Of a stretch of DNA of 64,000 nucleotides, positions 26,796 through 39,891 are shown in pieces. The DNA is taken from contig NZ_CP155079.2 in NCBI RefSeq assembly GCF_039634365.2, positions 3,162,001 through 3,226,000 of the forward strand, in the 5' to 3' direction. The notes beneath the pieces were generated by a model that was given only the letters and a program-made list of their open reading frames with translations, was not told the DNA's origin and did no database searches. How positions within the stretch are numbered: position 1 is the stretch's first letter; every line of letters begins with the position of its first letter. The position numbers were made by a program, and so were the translations under genes. This DNA comes from Mucilaginibacter sp. PAMB04168 (GTDB lineage Bacteria > Bacteroidota > Bacteroidia > Sphingobacteriales > Sphingobacteriaceae).

Positions 26796-27704
26796 ATGGA
26801 CAAGCCGTTAAAATTTAACAACATAAGCGACCTGATGCGCAGGCTGAGTTTAAATCCGCCTGCACATCCGATGATGACCCTAGTCAACTATGATCAGGTA
26901 AAGATTGACCTGCGTGACGCCGGCAGCTGGTTCATGCTCGACTTTTACAAGATCACTTTCAAAAAAGATTTTCATGGTAGTGTTAAATACGGGCCGGGCA
27001 CCTATGATTTTAAAGAAGGTGGCATGGCTTTCTTAGCACCGGGCCAAGTTGTACAAATGACTGCCAATCCCGAGGACTATGAGGGTTACGCGTTATATTT
27101 TCATCCTGGAATGTTAGACGGTCATTCACTGGCAAACGGTATTCACAACTATGGATTCTTTGATTATGCAGTAGCTGAGGCATTGTTCCTGTCTGAGAAA
27201 GAAAAGCAGATTATGGAAACGCTTTTCAAGGCTATCGCAATTGAACTGGATAACTCTGTTGATCAGTACAGCGAGAATGTACTAGTATCACAACTCGAAT
27301 TGTTGCTCAACCATAGTGACCGTTTCTATAACCGACAGTTTCTGACGCGGAAGAACATGCACCATGACCTGATCGGCCGCATGAACATTTGGTTGAACGA
27401 ACATTTTAACGGTACAGATCCGTTGATCAACGGTCTACCTTCACCACAGGATATCGCAGCGCATTTGAATGTGTCACAGCGCTACCTTTCAGATATGCTT
27501 AAAACACTCACCGGTAAAACCCCCCAGCAGCATATTCATTTGGCGCTGATTGAGAAAGCAAAAGTATTATTGAATCAAACCAATTTGACCACAGCAGAAA
27601 TCGCTTACCAATTAGGATTTGAGCATCCACAGTCATTTAATAAATTATTTAAACAGCGCACCAGTGTTTCGCCCGTACAGTTCCGGCATGACCAGCTAAA
27701 CTAA
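26796..27704 (+). CDS. AraC family transcriptional regulator (mirror-pair member)
   Basis: This 302-residue protein resembles the one at 24003 throughout: YDFKEGGMAFLAPGQVV, YSENVLVSQLELLLNHSDRFYNRQF, SQRYLSDMLKTLTGKTPQQH and the C-terminal LGFEHPQSFNKLFKQRT. It is co-oriented with, and probably co-transcribed with, the SDR just upstream. Confidence 0.9.
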   Translation: MDKPLKFNNISDLMRRLSLNPPAHPMMTLVNYDQVKIDLRDAGSWFMLDFYKITFKKDFHGSVKYGPGTYDFKEGGMAFLAPGQVVQMTANPEDYEGYALYFHPGMLDGHSLANGIHNYGFFDYAVAEALFLSEKEKQIMETLFKAIAIELDNSVDQYSENVLVSQLELLLNHSDRFYNRQFLTRKNMHHDLIGRMNIWLNEHFNGTDPLINGLPSPQDIAAHLNVSQRYLSDMLKTLTGKTPQQHIHLALIEKAKVLLNQTNLTTAEIAYQLGFEHPQSFNKLFKQRTSVSPVQFRHDQLN

Positions 27705-27740
27705 ATTCAAAGCGGTTATTTGCAAGTCAACAGGTTTAAG

Positions 27741-28316
27741 TCACAAATCTTTTTCTTTGCGCATCATACTTAGGAACGCCGCGGTTATGCCGAGGTAACT
27801 AGCAATATGCTTTTGGGATATGCGCTGTTCGAGTCCCGGGTAATGCCTGCGGAATTCGCGGTAACGCTGCTCGGCGGTTTTTGACAGGTTTGAAGTAACC
27901 CGCCGCTGGAACATATCAAATCCATTTTGCGTGAGGATGCGGAAAAAACGCTCGAACCTGGGCACCTCGGTGAATAATCGTTCGAGTGCAGGCAAGCTAA
28001 AGTAACACACTTCCGTATCTTCCAATGCCTGGATGGAGTTGGTGGCCCGTTTCGCTTTAAAAAAACTTACAATATCGCAAGCCCACCAATTTTCGGGGTA
28101 AAAGCAAAGGTTATGTTCCTGCCCATCCTTATCGGTATGGTACATGCGCAGGCAACCCTCGTTAACAAAATAGATATGCCGTTCGATCTCGCCGGGGCGC
28201 AGCATGATGCTGCGTTTGGCCACTTTCTTAATTTGCAATAAGGCAAGCACTTGCTCCTGTTCATCAGGTGCAAGTGCTATATGTAAAGCAAAGTTGGACA
28301 GGATCAACTCAGACAT
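27741..28316 (-). CDS. Crp/Fnr family transcriptional regulator
   Basis: This 191-residue protein has a cyclic-nucleotide-like beta-barrel (VKRSIMLRPGEIERHIYFVNEG-like text; RMYHTDKDGQEHNLCF). An HTH_Crp_2-type DNA-binding end follows (SQKHIASYLGITAAFLSMMRKE). No Fe-S cysteine cluster of Fnr type is visible. It is the third gene of a small unit after the SnoaL-like and DUF1330 genes. Confidence 0.88.
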   Translation of the reverse strand: MSELILSNFALHIALAPDEQEQVLALLQIKKVAKRSIMLRPGEIERHIYFVNEGCLRMYHTDKDGQEHNLCFYPENWWACDIVSFFKAKRATNSIQALEDTEVCYFSLPALERLFTEVPRFERFFRILTQNGFDMFQRRVTSNLSKTAEQRYREFRRHYPGLEQRISQKHIASYLGITAAFLSMMRKEKDL

Positions 28317-28332
28317 GTAGCAAGTATAATTC

Positions 28333-28686
28333 TTAAAAGTCAGTTTTGCTCGTCATGAACAATTTCAACTCCGCTGTTCCAGCCTCACGAAGCGGGTTAG
28401 CTATCTGGTGATAGATTTCGCTCTGCGCAATAGTTACGAATGCTTCAGCACTGGGATATTCCACCAATACTATTTCGTCCCATTGCTCGTCTTGGTCGGC
28501 CATAATATTGGCGACGACCTCGCTCACCAACTTTACGTTAACACCTTCAATACCCAGTTGCTGCACCACTTGGTTAAATGCCGGTATATACTGTTCAAAG
28601 TAGACCTTCTTATCCTTAAACCTGATCATGTTCAGCATCAACACAGGCCCTTGGCCCGGTTCAGTATTCGGTAATGTGATAATCAT
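28333..28686 (-). CDS. DUF1330 family protein
   Basis: This 117-residue protein contains MLNMIRFKDKKVYFEQYIPAF and DEIVLVEYPSAEAFVTIAQSEIY, the typical features of DUF1330 proteins with a dimeric alpha+beta barrel fold. It lies 10 bases after the SnoaL-like gene and 16 bases before the Crp gene, so the three form an operon. The function is unknown. Confidence 0.8.
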   Translation of the reverse strand: MIITLPNTEPGQGPVLMLNMIRFKDKKVYFEQYIPAFNQVVQQLGIEGVNVKLVSEVVANIMADQDEQWDEIVLVEYPSAEAFVTIAQSEIYHQIANPLREAGTAELKLFMTSKTDF

Positions 28687-28696
28687 GATCTCCTGT

Positions 28697-29053
28697 TTAA
28701 AAAAAGCCTACGATGCGGGTAATGCGGTTCTCGCTATCAAATTCAAAGTAATCCATACCCTCAACCGGGTATCCTTCGGGACGGATGGCCAGCCAACGGA
28801 ATCGGCCGCTTTGATGATGTATTTGCGGCTCAGTCAGTACCTGAAACTTTCTTGGCCCCATCTGTCTGTACGAACTAATGATCAGGTCGGTGATCGCGTT
28901 TGGTCCGGCAATGGTATCCGTTAAGCGATCAGTATAAGTGCCCTCCGGCGCCCAGCACTTGCTGATCTTCTCCAGGATGGCTTCATGTTTGGTCTCATTC
29001 CATGCACTCGTGTAAGTGAGAATGGTTTCTTCGATACTTTTGATGTTTTCCAT
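28697..29053 (-). CDS. SnoaL/NTF2-like protein
   Basis: This 118-residue NTF2-like protein contains YTSAWNETKHEAILEKISKCWAPEGTYTD and a C-terminal DYFEFDSENRITRIVGFF, typical of SnoaL-like proteins. It is the first gene of the unit with DUF1330 and Crp genes. GACCTTTG, one base off TAnnTTTG, lies at 29058-29065, only 4 bases before the ATG. Confidence 0.8.
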   Translation of the reverse strand: MENIKSIEETILTYTSAWNETKHEAILEKISKCWAPEGTYTDRLTDTIAGPNAITDLIISSYRQMGPRKFQVLTEPQIHHQSGRFRWLAIRPEGYPVEGMDYFEFDSENRITRIVGFF

Positions 29054-29419
29054 AAAGCAAAGGTCGGGGGCCTGTGCCGGAAAAAAGTTTAGGTAGTTGA
29101 AGAGTTTGAATGATAGTGCCTTTAAATTGTAGGCTTTAATGATTGTTCGCGAACAGTTTTATTTTTTAGCGTTTCACCACAAAAGTTTAAACAGCGGAAC
29201 GTATCATTAAGCTTAGCTCCATTAAGTTAAGTCCACAACGCAGTGATTGACTATATCCGTTTGCCCTTATCTCCGTGCTGCTGTACTGCAGACAATCTAT
29301 AGGGTTGAACATGCTGCCTGGAAGGCTGGGAAGCTATGGTGTAAGCGGGGAATAAGTTGAGTGGAGGCTGTTTTGAAACAATCAGCGAGGCGTGTTAGGC
29401 GGGTTATAAAAGCAGAAAA
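29054..29419. other. intergenic region between SnoaL unit and rRNA operon
   Basis: Apart from the near-promoter at 29058-29065 (minus strand), I see no gene. The last part is the 3' flank of the rRNA operon. Confidence 0.4.
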
Positions 29420-29444
29420 CCCCTGTAATGATTAGTTACAGGGG
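29420..29444 (-). terminator. intrinsic terminator of the rRNA operon
   Basis: On the minus strand CCCCTGTAA, a 7-base loop and TTACAGGGG form a 9-base stem followed by TTTTCTGCTTTTA. It lies about 13 bases after the end of 5S rRNA. Confidence 0.8.
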
Positions 29445-29457
29445 GTTAACTGAAAAG

Positions 29458-29569
<112 letters not shown>

Positions 29570-29732
29570 ATATTTTTAATGTTTTTTAGCAGCCCTTTAT
29601 TAAACGGACTACCTTAAACAATGACAATAATTGAAAGAAGTAATGTTAGTTCTGAGTAAACAACAGCACATGTTGTTTTTGATGGTGTGGTGTGACCGGA
29701 AAGATCACACCACTTATCTGTTGACGAAGAAA

Positions 29733-32609
<2,877 letters not shown>

Positions 32610-32849
32610 ACACATGCCGCTTTTGCTCGGCATGGTATGCTTTATTTAGAGTTGTTTTAGCAGTATCCGGTAGTTAGTATACAGTATCAAGACCCGAAAG
32701 CCTTTTTACTTTTTACCTTGTACTTTCTACTCTTACTCACAACGTCCTTCACTGTTGTTTTCTCAGTTTTACAATTACTTCTTCCAATATGTCAAAGAAC
32801 TTTCGAATTAGATAGGCAGATGATTGCTCATTTGCTTATCACATCTGTG
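32610..32849 (-). other. internal transcribed spacer, tRNA-Ala to 23S
   Basis: This is the 240-base spacer between the tRNA-Ala and 23S genes, expected to hold RNase III stem segments flanking 23S. No gene is present. Confidence 0.6.
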
Positions 32850-32923
32850 TGGAGAATAACGGATTCGAACCGTTGACCCCCTGCGTGCAAGGCAGGTGCT
32901 CTAGCCAGCTGAGCTAATTCCCC
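32850..32923 (-). tRNA. tRNA-Ala (anticodon TGC)
   Basis: This 74-base cloverleaf has acceptor stem GGGGAAT paired with ATTCTCC (one G-T pair) and discriminator A. The D-loop is GCTCAGCTGGCTAGAGC, the anticodon loop in CTTGCAC gives TGC, and the T-loop is GGTTCGAATCC. CCA is not encoded. It sits between 16S and 23S, next to tRNA-Ile. Confidence 0.95.
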
Positions 32924-32944
32924 ATAAAAGATTTCCCTTTGTAG

Positions 32945-33019
32945 TAGTCTCGAGCAGATTTGAACTGCTGACCCCTACATTATCAGTGTAGTGCTCTAAC
33001 CAAACTGAGCTACGAGACT
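32945..33019 (-). tRNA. tRNA-Ile (anticodon GAT)
   Basis: This 75-base cloverleaf has acceptor AGTCTCG paired with CGAGACT plus discriminator A. The anticodon loop CTGATAA gives GAT, and the T-arm is GCAGTTCAAATCTGC. It is the first of two tRNA genes in the 16S-23S spacer, 21 bases upstream of tRNA-Ala. Confidence 0.95.
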
Positions 33020-33195
33020 TTGTTTAATGGTTACAGCCACTCTATATATTACCTATATAGTACTGATATGGCTTTTCTTTTCTGGGTTTCTTCTTTTTTC
33101 TTCTAATCTTAAGAAATACATGTGCGTAGCAGGATTCTGTCTTTTTACTTACCTCTCTTTTTCGGCTCGTGTTACTTGGTACTGAATACTGCTCC

Positions 33196-34718
<1,523 letters not shown>

Positions 34719-35011
34719 AAAATGTTTTGTTTGTATCCAGACCCTATTACTCAAAATAGAAATCTGATTATTTGTATATCTTTATACAGTATTCAGTGTA
34801 ACTCCAATTTCGAAAGGTTTTCTTTTTTTTGATAGAGTCGATAACCTTAAGTTATCGCTCCCGCTACGCTACATGTTACTTCTTAAAAGAACTTTATCGC
34901 TTCCCCGTCACGGTTCCGCTTTTTATATCTGCTCATCCTAGCGATGAGTGATTTTGCTTTTTGTTTCCCCTCGCTTTCCGTCCGCTTTCGCTTTCGTTCC
35001 GTTTGGGAGTG
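34719..35011 (-). other. rRNA leader region
   Basis: This is the leader between the most proximal rRNA promoter (35012-35019) and 16S. It contains the repeated text GATAACTTAAGG and stems that probably take part in processing of 16S. No coding frame was found. Confidence 0.5.
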
Positions 35012-35041
35012 CAAAGGTAACTAAGTTTTTGATTTCTCCAA
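35012..35041 (-). promoter_or_regulatory. rRNA promoter, proximal copy
   Basis: On the minus strand TACCTTTG (35012-35019) is preceded by a TTG-type -33 box (35039-35041) with a 19-base spacer. It is followed by CACTCCC. The same layout repeats at 35146 and, in part, at 35315, so it is very probably a true Bacteroidetes promoter. Confidence 0.75.
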
Positions 35042-35145
35042 AATTTATTTCTAAATTTTTTTGAGACTCCTTAAACCGCTTTTCGCCGTTTTTCTTATCC
35101 CTGTGCCGCTTTTCAATCTATTCCCGATCATTGCGATTGGGAGTG

Positions 35146-35175
35146 CAAAGGTAGAAATCTTTTTGACATCCCCAA
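35146..35175 (-). promoter_or_regulatory. rRNA promoter, middle copy
   Basis: TACCTTTG (35146-35153) lies 19 bases from a TTG -33 box (35173-35175), followed by CACTCCC. The spacing is identical to the proximal copy. Confidence 0.75.
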
Positions 35176-35314
35176 AACTTTTTTTAAAGTTTTTTGTGAT
35201 GCCCCGATTGGCTATCCGCCTCTCTCCTGATCTCCTGCTGACGCATCTTTCAATGCTTCAACATCCCTTCGCCCTTTTTCAATGTACTGACCGCATTCCT
35301 TCGTTTGCGGGTTG

Positions 35315-35344
35315 CAAAGGTAGCGCTTTTTTCCTTTTTATAAA
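35315..35344 (-). promoter_or_regulatory. rRNA promoter, distal copy
   Basis: TACCTTTG at 35315-35322 is followed by CAACCCG. The -33 region is TTTTAT-like and weaker, with no TTG at the 19-base spacing. It appears to be a third tandem promoter of the same rRNA operon. Confidence 0.6.
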
Positions 35345-35595
35345 ACCTTTCTTCTCTTTTTGTGTTACATCCCCCTTAACTCCCTACCCTTCAACCCCTT
35401 TCTTTTTCTAAAACGCTGCTTTCAGTAAAGTCGGTCATTAGTTTTTGATCTTATAAAGCACATCCCATTCTGTTTATTACATAATCTATCCTTATATATA
35501 TAATAAGATATCTATATCATAACCTTCGCCGGAATTTTCCGTATAACCAGGCAGTTATAAAACTTAGCATCAACCTCTTTTTTGTGCTATAATTA
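35345..35595. other. intergenic region upstream of rRNA promoters
   Basis: This 251-base, AT-rich region lies between the rRNA promoters and the divergent PAS gene. No coding or RNA gene is recognised. Confidence 0.4.
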
Positions 35596-36663
35596 ATGGA
35601 TACTCTGGTAGACATCGCATCATTTTACAATTTCTTACCTACTGCAAGCCTTATTTTACGGCCTGATGAACCCCGTTTTACCATTGAAGCAGTAAACGAT
35701 GCTTTTTTAGCTGGCACGGGTACCACTCGCTCCTACCTGATTGGGCAAGGTTTTTTCGAGGCGTTTCCGCCCAATAACGAGGATGACGGTAGCCGGACTA
35801 TGAATATACGGAATGCGTTTACCTATGTATTACAACACAAAAAGCCACACCGGATAGAAAAGCATAGGTATGATCTTTCTTTGTGTGAAGACAATCCGAT
35901 TGCTGCCCGATATTGGAGTGTAGACACCTACCCCCTATTAAATGATGATGAAACGGTACAGTATATTGTACAAGGGTCTGTAGATATTACAGCGCTGCAT
36001 ATAGCTGAAATAGAACTAAGGCAAAAGCACCAGCAACTTAAACTAAGCAATGAACTTTACGCTTATGTTAACAAAGCAACCAACGATGTTATTTATGACT
36101 GGGATATAGAAAACGACCATATTGGATGGGGTGATGCTTTTTTTCGCCTATTTGGCTATGAGGAAGTTGCAAATTTTCCACTGTCTAAGTGGTCGAGCCT
36201 GGTGCATCCGGCAGATGTTACTTTATTAGAAAAGGACTTGCATGAGGCATTGCTTGCCAGCAGTCAAAATAATTGGAAAGCAGCTTACCGGCTAAAAAGG
36301 CTTAATGGCGATTATGCTTACGTGGAAGAGAACGGTTACATTATACGGAATGAAGTAAACCAGGCGGTGCGGATGATTGGTGTATTACGAGATGTTACCG
36401 AAAGCACGCAGTATGTGCGACAAATTGAAGCACAAAACGTACAGCTTAAGGAAATCGCCTGGACGCAGGCACATTTGGTTCGGGCTCCCGTTGCCCGAAT
36501 TATGGGACTAATAAATTTATTTAATGAGCCGGAAACCGAGGAGTGTACAAGAAGCAGACTATTATCGTGCTTAAATAAATCTGCTGCCGATCTGGACTGC
36601 ATTATCCGGGAGATTGTGGCAAAAAGCGAGGCTGATAATTTTGATGGTAAAAGCTCTAACTAA
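35596..36663 (+). CDS. PAS-domain signalling protein with a histidine-kinase-like DHp but no ATPase domain
   Basis: This 355-residue protein has two PAS domains (about residues 10-135 and 155-270); the second resembles PAS_3, with YDWDIENDHIGWGDAFFRLFGY. A coiled-coil-like linker is followed by AHLVRAPVARIMGLI (His293), which matches the H-box of Bacteroidetes histidine kinases. The protein stops about 60 residues later without N, G1 or G2 boxes, so it cannot phosphorylate itself as a normal kinase does. The next gene, on the other strand, is a single-domain response regulator. Confidence 0.8.
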   Translation: MDTLVDIASFYNFLPTASLILRPDEPRFTIEAVNDAFLAGTGTTRSYLIGQGFFEAFPPNNEDDGSRTMNIRNAFTYVLQHKKPHRIEKHRYDLSLCEDNPIAARYWSVDTYPLLNDDETVQYIVQGSVDITALHIAEIELRQKHQQLKLSNELYAYVNKATNDVIYDWDIENDHIGWGDAFFRLFGYEEVANFPLSKWSSLVHPADVTLLEKDLHEALLASSQNNWKAAYRLKRLNGDYAYVEENGYIIRNEVNQAVRMIGVLRDVTESTQYVRQIEAQNVQLKEIAWTQAHLVRAPVARIMGLINLFNEPETEECTRSRLLSCLNKSAADLDCIIREIVAKSEADNFDGKSSN

Positions 36664-36739
36664 AATTGATTGGTTGCTATATGTTGGAACAAGTAACCGT
36701 TAATTTAACCACCTATTATAAGCGGCCATAATCTATTGT

Positions 36740-37126
36740 TTATATAAGCGTAACTTTAGATGAACCTTTTTTATAAAGGCAGCGGTTAATTTCTTTTAAC
36801 AAGTCATCAATATCAAATGGCTTACGTACAAAGCCTTCGGCTCCACAGGTTTCTACAATGGCTTCAATGTTGGGTGCAGTCGAAAAAATAATAACCGGCA
36901 CATGCTTCAGTATCTGCATCTTTTTTATCTCACGGCAAAGCATATGGCCTTCCTGTTCATTAATCCATTCATCTAATACAATTAAATCGGCATTGTCATT
37001 TATCCATTCAGTTACAGGGCGTGGGTTTGCTGCAACTACTTCGTAACCTTCGTCTTCAAGTATAAGTTGTACAATTGCCTGGATGTCGTCACTGTCTTCA
37101 ATTAAAAGTATACGTTTCTTTGCCAT
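36740..37126 (-). CDS. single-domain response regulator (CheY-like receiver)
   Basis: This 128-residue receiver domain has an acidic pocket IEDSDD, phospho-acceptor Asp52 (IVLDEW) and Lys102 (VRKPFD), and no output domain. It is convergent with the PAS/DHp gene. On the minus strand TATCTTTG at 37164-37171 matches TAnnTTTG and lies 37 bases before the ATG, so it probably has its own promoter. Confidence 0.9.
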   Translation of the reverse strand: MAKKRILLIEDSDDIQAIVQLILEDEGYEVVAANPRPVTEWINDNADLIVLDEWINEQEGHMLCREIKKMQILKHVPVIIFSTAPNIEAIVETCGAEGFVRKPFDIDDLLKEINRCLYKKGSSKVTLI

Positions 37127-37163
37127 GGTTTAACCGCTCGTATTTAATTAGGAAAATTGTATG

Positions 37164-37171
37164 CAAAGATA
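37164..37171 (-). promoter_or_regulatory. -7 element of the response regulator (TATCTTTG)
   Basis: On the minus strand TATCTTTG fits TAnnTTTG. A TTG (complement at 37195-37197) lies 23 bases upstream, a wide but possible spacing. Confidence 0.5.
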
Positions 37172-37241
37172 AAAATATTACTTCGTCATACACACAAGTA
37201 ATACATGAGCCGTGTTGTTAGCACTAATACGCACTAAACAA

Positions 37242-37955
37242 ATGAAAAAACCATATGTAATTTGCCACATGATGTCTACCGTGGATGGTAGGATTATCTC
37301 GGCCAATTGGGGAGATCAACAACTTATTGACACTTATTCAGGCTTTTTTGAGAAATATCACGATACTTTTGAAAGCGAGGCCTGGATGTGTGGTCGTGTG
37401 ACAATGGAGAGAGATTTTTCGGGAGGAGTTAAACCCGAGCTTATAACGCCCGACCAACCTATTTCCAGAATATCATTTATTGGGGATAAGAACGCGACTT
37501 CATTTGCCATAGCAATAGATGCCCATGGAAAATTAGGATGGGACAGCAACACAACCGGAGGCGACCATATTGTTCAAGTACTTACAGAAAAGGTTAGCGA
37601 TGAATATCTGTACTACCTGCAACGAAAAAGCATTTCGTACATTTTTGCGGGCGAGAAAGAACTTGATTTCGAGTTGGCGTTAGATCAACTGGGAGAATTG
37701 TTCCCTATAAAAACGCTGATGGCAGAAGGCGGAGGCCATTTGAACGGTTCTTTATTAAACGCAGGATTGATTGATGAGCTAAGCTTATTACTGCTCCCAA
37801 TTGCAGACGGTACGCTAAAATCGCCCACAACATTTGAGGTAAGTGAGTTCTTGCAGAAAAGTCCGGCCGCTTTAATGCAACTTCAAAAAGCTGAACAATT
37901 GGAAAATGATGTAATATGGTTAAAGTACCGGTTTAAAAAGAAAGACGATAAATAA
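37242..37955 (+). CDS. RibD C-terminal-domain reductase family (dihydrofolate-reductase-like)
   Basis: This 237-residue protein has VICHMMSTVDGRI at the N-terminus, MAEGGGHLNGSLLNAGLIDEL in the middle, and LLLLPIADG. These are the NADPH-binding and substrate motifs of RibD_C proteins. The ATG at 37242 precedes MKKPYVICHMM; an earlier start at 37212 adds 10 residues of no clear origin. It is a stand-alone reductase without a deaminase domain, so it probably acts on a small heterocycle or as a general NADPH reductase. A hypothetical gene follows 5 bases later. Confidence 0.87.
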   Translation: MKKPYVICHMMSTVDGRIISANWGDQQLIDTYSGFFEKYHDTFESEAWMCGRVTMERDFSGGVKPELITPDQPISRISFIGDKNATSFAIAIDAHGKLGWDSNTTGGDHIVQVLTEKVSDEYLYYLQRKSISYIFAGEKELDFELALDQLGELFPIKTLMAEGGGHLNGSLLNAGLIDELSLLLLPIADGTLKSPTTFEVSEFLQKSPAALMQLQKAEQLENDVIWLKYRFKKKDDK

Positions 37956-37960
37956 AAACC

Positions 37961-38338
37961 ATGAACGGCTTCGACGTTAACATTATCACTTTACCTGATG
38001 CAGATACAAACATGGCTAAGTATCTAGCCGACCTGTTTGCTCAAAGCTCCTCGCCCTATAACGAGCTTAAGTATGAGATTCAACGTGAGTATCGTTTTAG
38101 TGGATCGCCTGAGGTTACTTCCATGAAATTCGACAGGGTGATTTATGACCGCAATTCGGGTGAAGGCAGTTTTAGAGTGGTGCTGGATATCAATTTTACA
38201 TTTGGTTGCGAAGACATAAAAACTGAGAAAGAGGATCAGACATCTGAATGGACCTTTGCCATAAATGCTGCTAACCAGGTAATTCATTTTAAAGGCTCCC
38301 CTTATGTGGACAGCAGAAGCACAGCCGACGAATTTTGA
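37961..38338 (+). CDS. hypothetical protein
   Basis: This 125-residue protein, with no recognised domain, starts 5 bases after the RibD-like stop, so it is probably co-transcribed. It is hydrophilic, without signal peptide or membrane segment, and its C-terminal half contains alternating beta-like segments (VIYDRNSGEGSFRVVLDINFTF). It could be a partner of the reductase, but no function is claimed. Confidence 0.6.
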   Translation: MNGFDVNIITLPDADTNMAKYLADLFAQSSSPYNELKYEIQREYRFSGSPEVTSMKFDRVIYDRNSGEGSFRVVLDINFTFGCEDIKTEKEDQTSEWTFAINAANQVIHFKGSPYVDSRSTADEF

Positions 38339-38640
38339 TCTTTTTGCGCAAGCCCGGATTTCTTGTTAAATCGTAACTCGAACCGACACATTGACACCCT
38401 GAAAAGTGGTACTATTGTTTAACTAGGTAATATCTTTCCGGATGGCAGCAACGAGGACTATGTTATCGCATAATTGCCGAAACGGGGCTACCGTATGCTT
38501 TATAGACAGCACTACCTCCCCTGCTCGCGTACTCGGCTAATAGTATCAAGCGTCAAGACGATATGTTTTCACTTGAGAATTGGTGGTGGGTATTTTTAAG
38601 TAAATGCGGAAGATTGTGCTTAAAGATCTGCTTATATAGG
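38339..38640. other. intergenic region, no recognised content
   Basis: About 300 bases between the convergent hypothetical gene and the C-methyltransferase. No reading frame, repeat or terminator hairpin is convincing. The composition looks like decayed coding sequence, but no parent is recognised. Confidence 0.35.
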
Positions 38641-39891
38641 TTAAATCAGCATTGACTGCACTTCATCTAATATTGTTAGAAATGGTATGGCCACTACAAA
38701 CTTGCAGTTCCACCGTTCAACATAACTTAAGTTTTTTACAATCTCTTCTTTTATATTCCATGGGAAGATCACAATATAATTGGGTTTCTGATCTTCCAGA
38801 TAATTTTCGTCGACAACCTTGATGTGGCTGGCCGGCAGATATTTGTTTTGCTTATACGGATTGGCATCAACTACAAAGGATATTTGATTATCGCCTACGC
38901 CGCAATAATTTAGAAACGTGTTTCCTTTTGCTGCTGCACCGTAACCGGCAACTGTTTTACCGGCAATTTTCTGCTGCAACAAAAAGTTATTGAACAGGCT
39001 TTTCGCCCTAATGGCTTTCTCCTGGAAATTATTATAATACTCAAGCGTGGTCATGCCTTTACTCGCTTCCTTTTGTAGCAGCGTACGGACGTTGGCTGAT
39101 ATTGCCTTGCTTTTATCATAATTGTGCTTGGCATAGATCCTCAATGAGCCTCCATGGGTTGGTATCTCATCCACATCAAACAATTCAAATCCCTGCGATT
39201 CAAATATTTGCTTTACGGTATGAAACGACAAGTAGGAAAAATGCTCATGATATATGGTGTCGAATTGATTGTTTTCAACCAACTGCATGAGGTGAGGAAA
39301 CTCCATGGTAAGCACGCCGTCGTCTTTTAAAACCAACTTCAATCCGGCAACAAAGTCTAATATGTTGGGCACATGTGCCAATACGTTATTTCCAATCAAC
39401 AAATCGGCTTTTCTTCCATCTTTTACCATCTCTCGGGCCAGCTCTGTCCCAAAAAACTCTATAATAGTTTCAATGCCTTTACTTATGGCTACCTGGGCAG
39501 TGTTGCCGGTTGGTTCGATACCTAAAACAGGTATGTTGTGTTCTTTAAAATACTGCAGCAGATACCCATCATTCGAAGCAATTTCAACAACCTGAGAAGC
39601 AGCGTTAAATCCAAATCGGTCAATCATGCTCTCTGTATATTGCTCTGCATGCTTTAACCAGCTGGACGAATATGAAGAGAAGTAGACATACTGATTATCA
39701 AATATGGTGTCAAATTTTTTGTACTCTGCTATTTGCACTAAAAAACAATGGTGACAAGTGTATACCTTTAGTGGATAAAACGCTTCGGGCTGGCCAAGCT
39801 GCTCTTGTGTAAGAAACGAGTTAGAAGCAGGGGATTGCTGAAGATCGATAAAAACGTGTGAAAGCTTTGTTTTACAAAATCTGCATTTCAT
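38641..39891 (-). CDS. NDP-sugar C-methyltransferase (class I SAM-dependent)
   Basis: This 416-residue protein has the three-domain layout of sugar C-methyltransferases (TylC3/NovU-like). A zinc-binding N-terminus has Cys3, Cys6, Cys46 and Cys49. A Rossmann SAM-binding domain has VEIASNDGYLLQYF and HVPNILDF. The YHEHFSYLS motif matches the catalytic Tyr/His region. The C-terminal GYGAAAKGNTFLNYCG belongs to Methyltransf_14. It adds a methyl group to a 4-keto sugar nucleotide, usually at C3 or C5. It is at the downstream end of the CDP-sugar genes. Confidence 0.9.
   Translation of the reverse strand: MKCRFCKTKLSHVFIDLQQSPASNSFLTQEQLGQPEAFYPLKVYTCHHCFLVQIAEYKKFDTIFDNQYVYFSSYSSSWLKHAEQYTESMIDRFGFNAASQVVEIASNDGYLLQYFKEHNIPVLGIEPTGNTAQVAISKGIETIIEFFGTELAREMVKDGRKADLLIGNNVLAHVPNILDFVAGLKLVLKDDGVLTMEFPHLMQLVENNQFDTIYHEHFSYLSFHTVKQIFESQGFELFDVDEIPTHGGSLRIYAKHNYDKSKAISANVRTLLQKEASKGMTTLEYYNNFQEKAIRAKSLFNNFLLQQKIAGKTVAGYGAAAKGNTFLNYCGVGDNQISFVVDANPYKQNKYLPASHIKVVDENYLEDQKPNYIVIFPWNIKEEIVKNLSYVERWNCKFVVAIPFLTILDEVQSMLI

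Noticed and set aside
38380..38620. Possible insertion-sequence remnant
   Set aside because: No terminal inverted repeats, no transposase motif (DDE or otherwise) and no target duplication could be seen.
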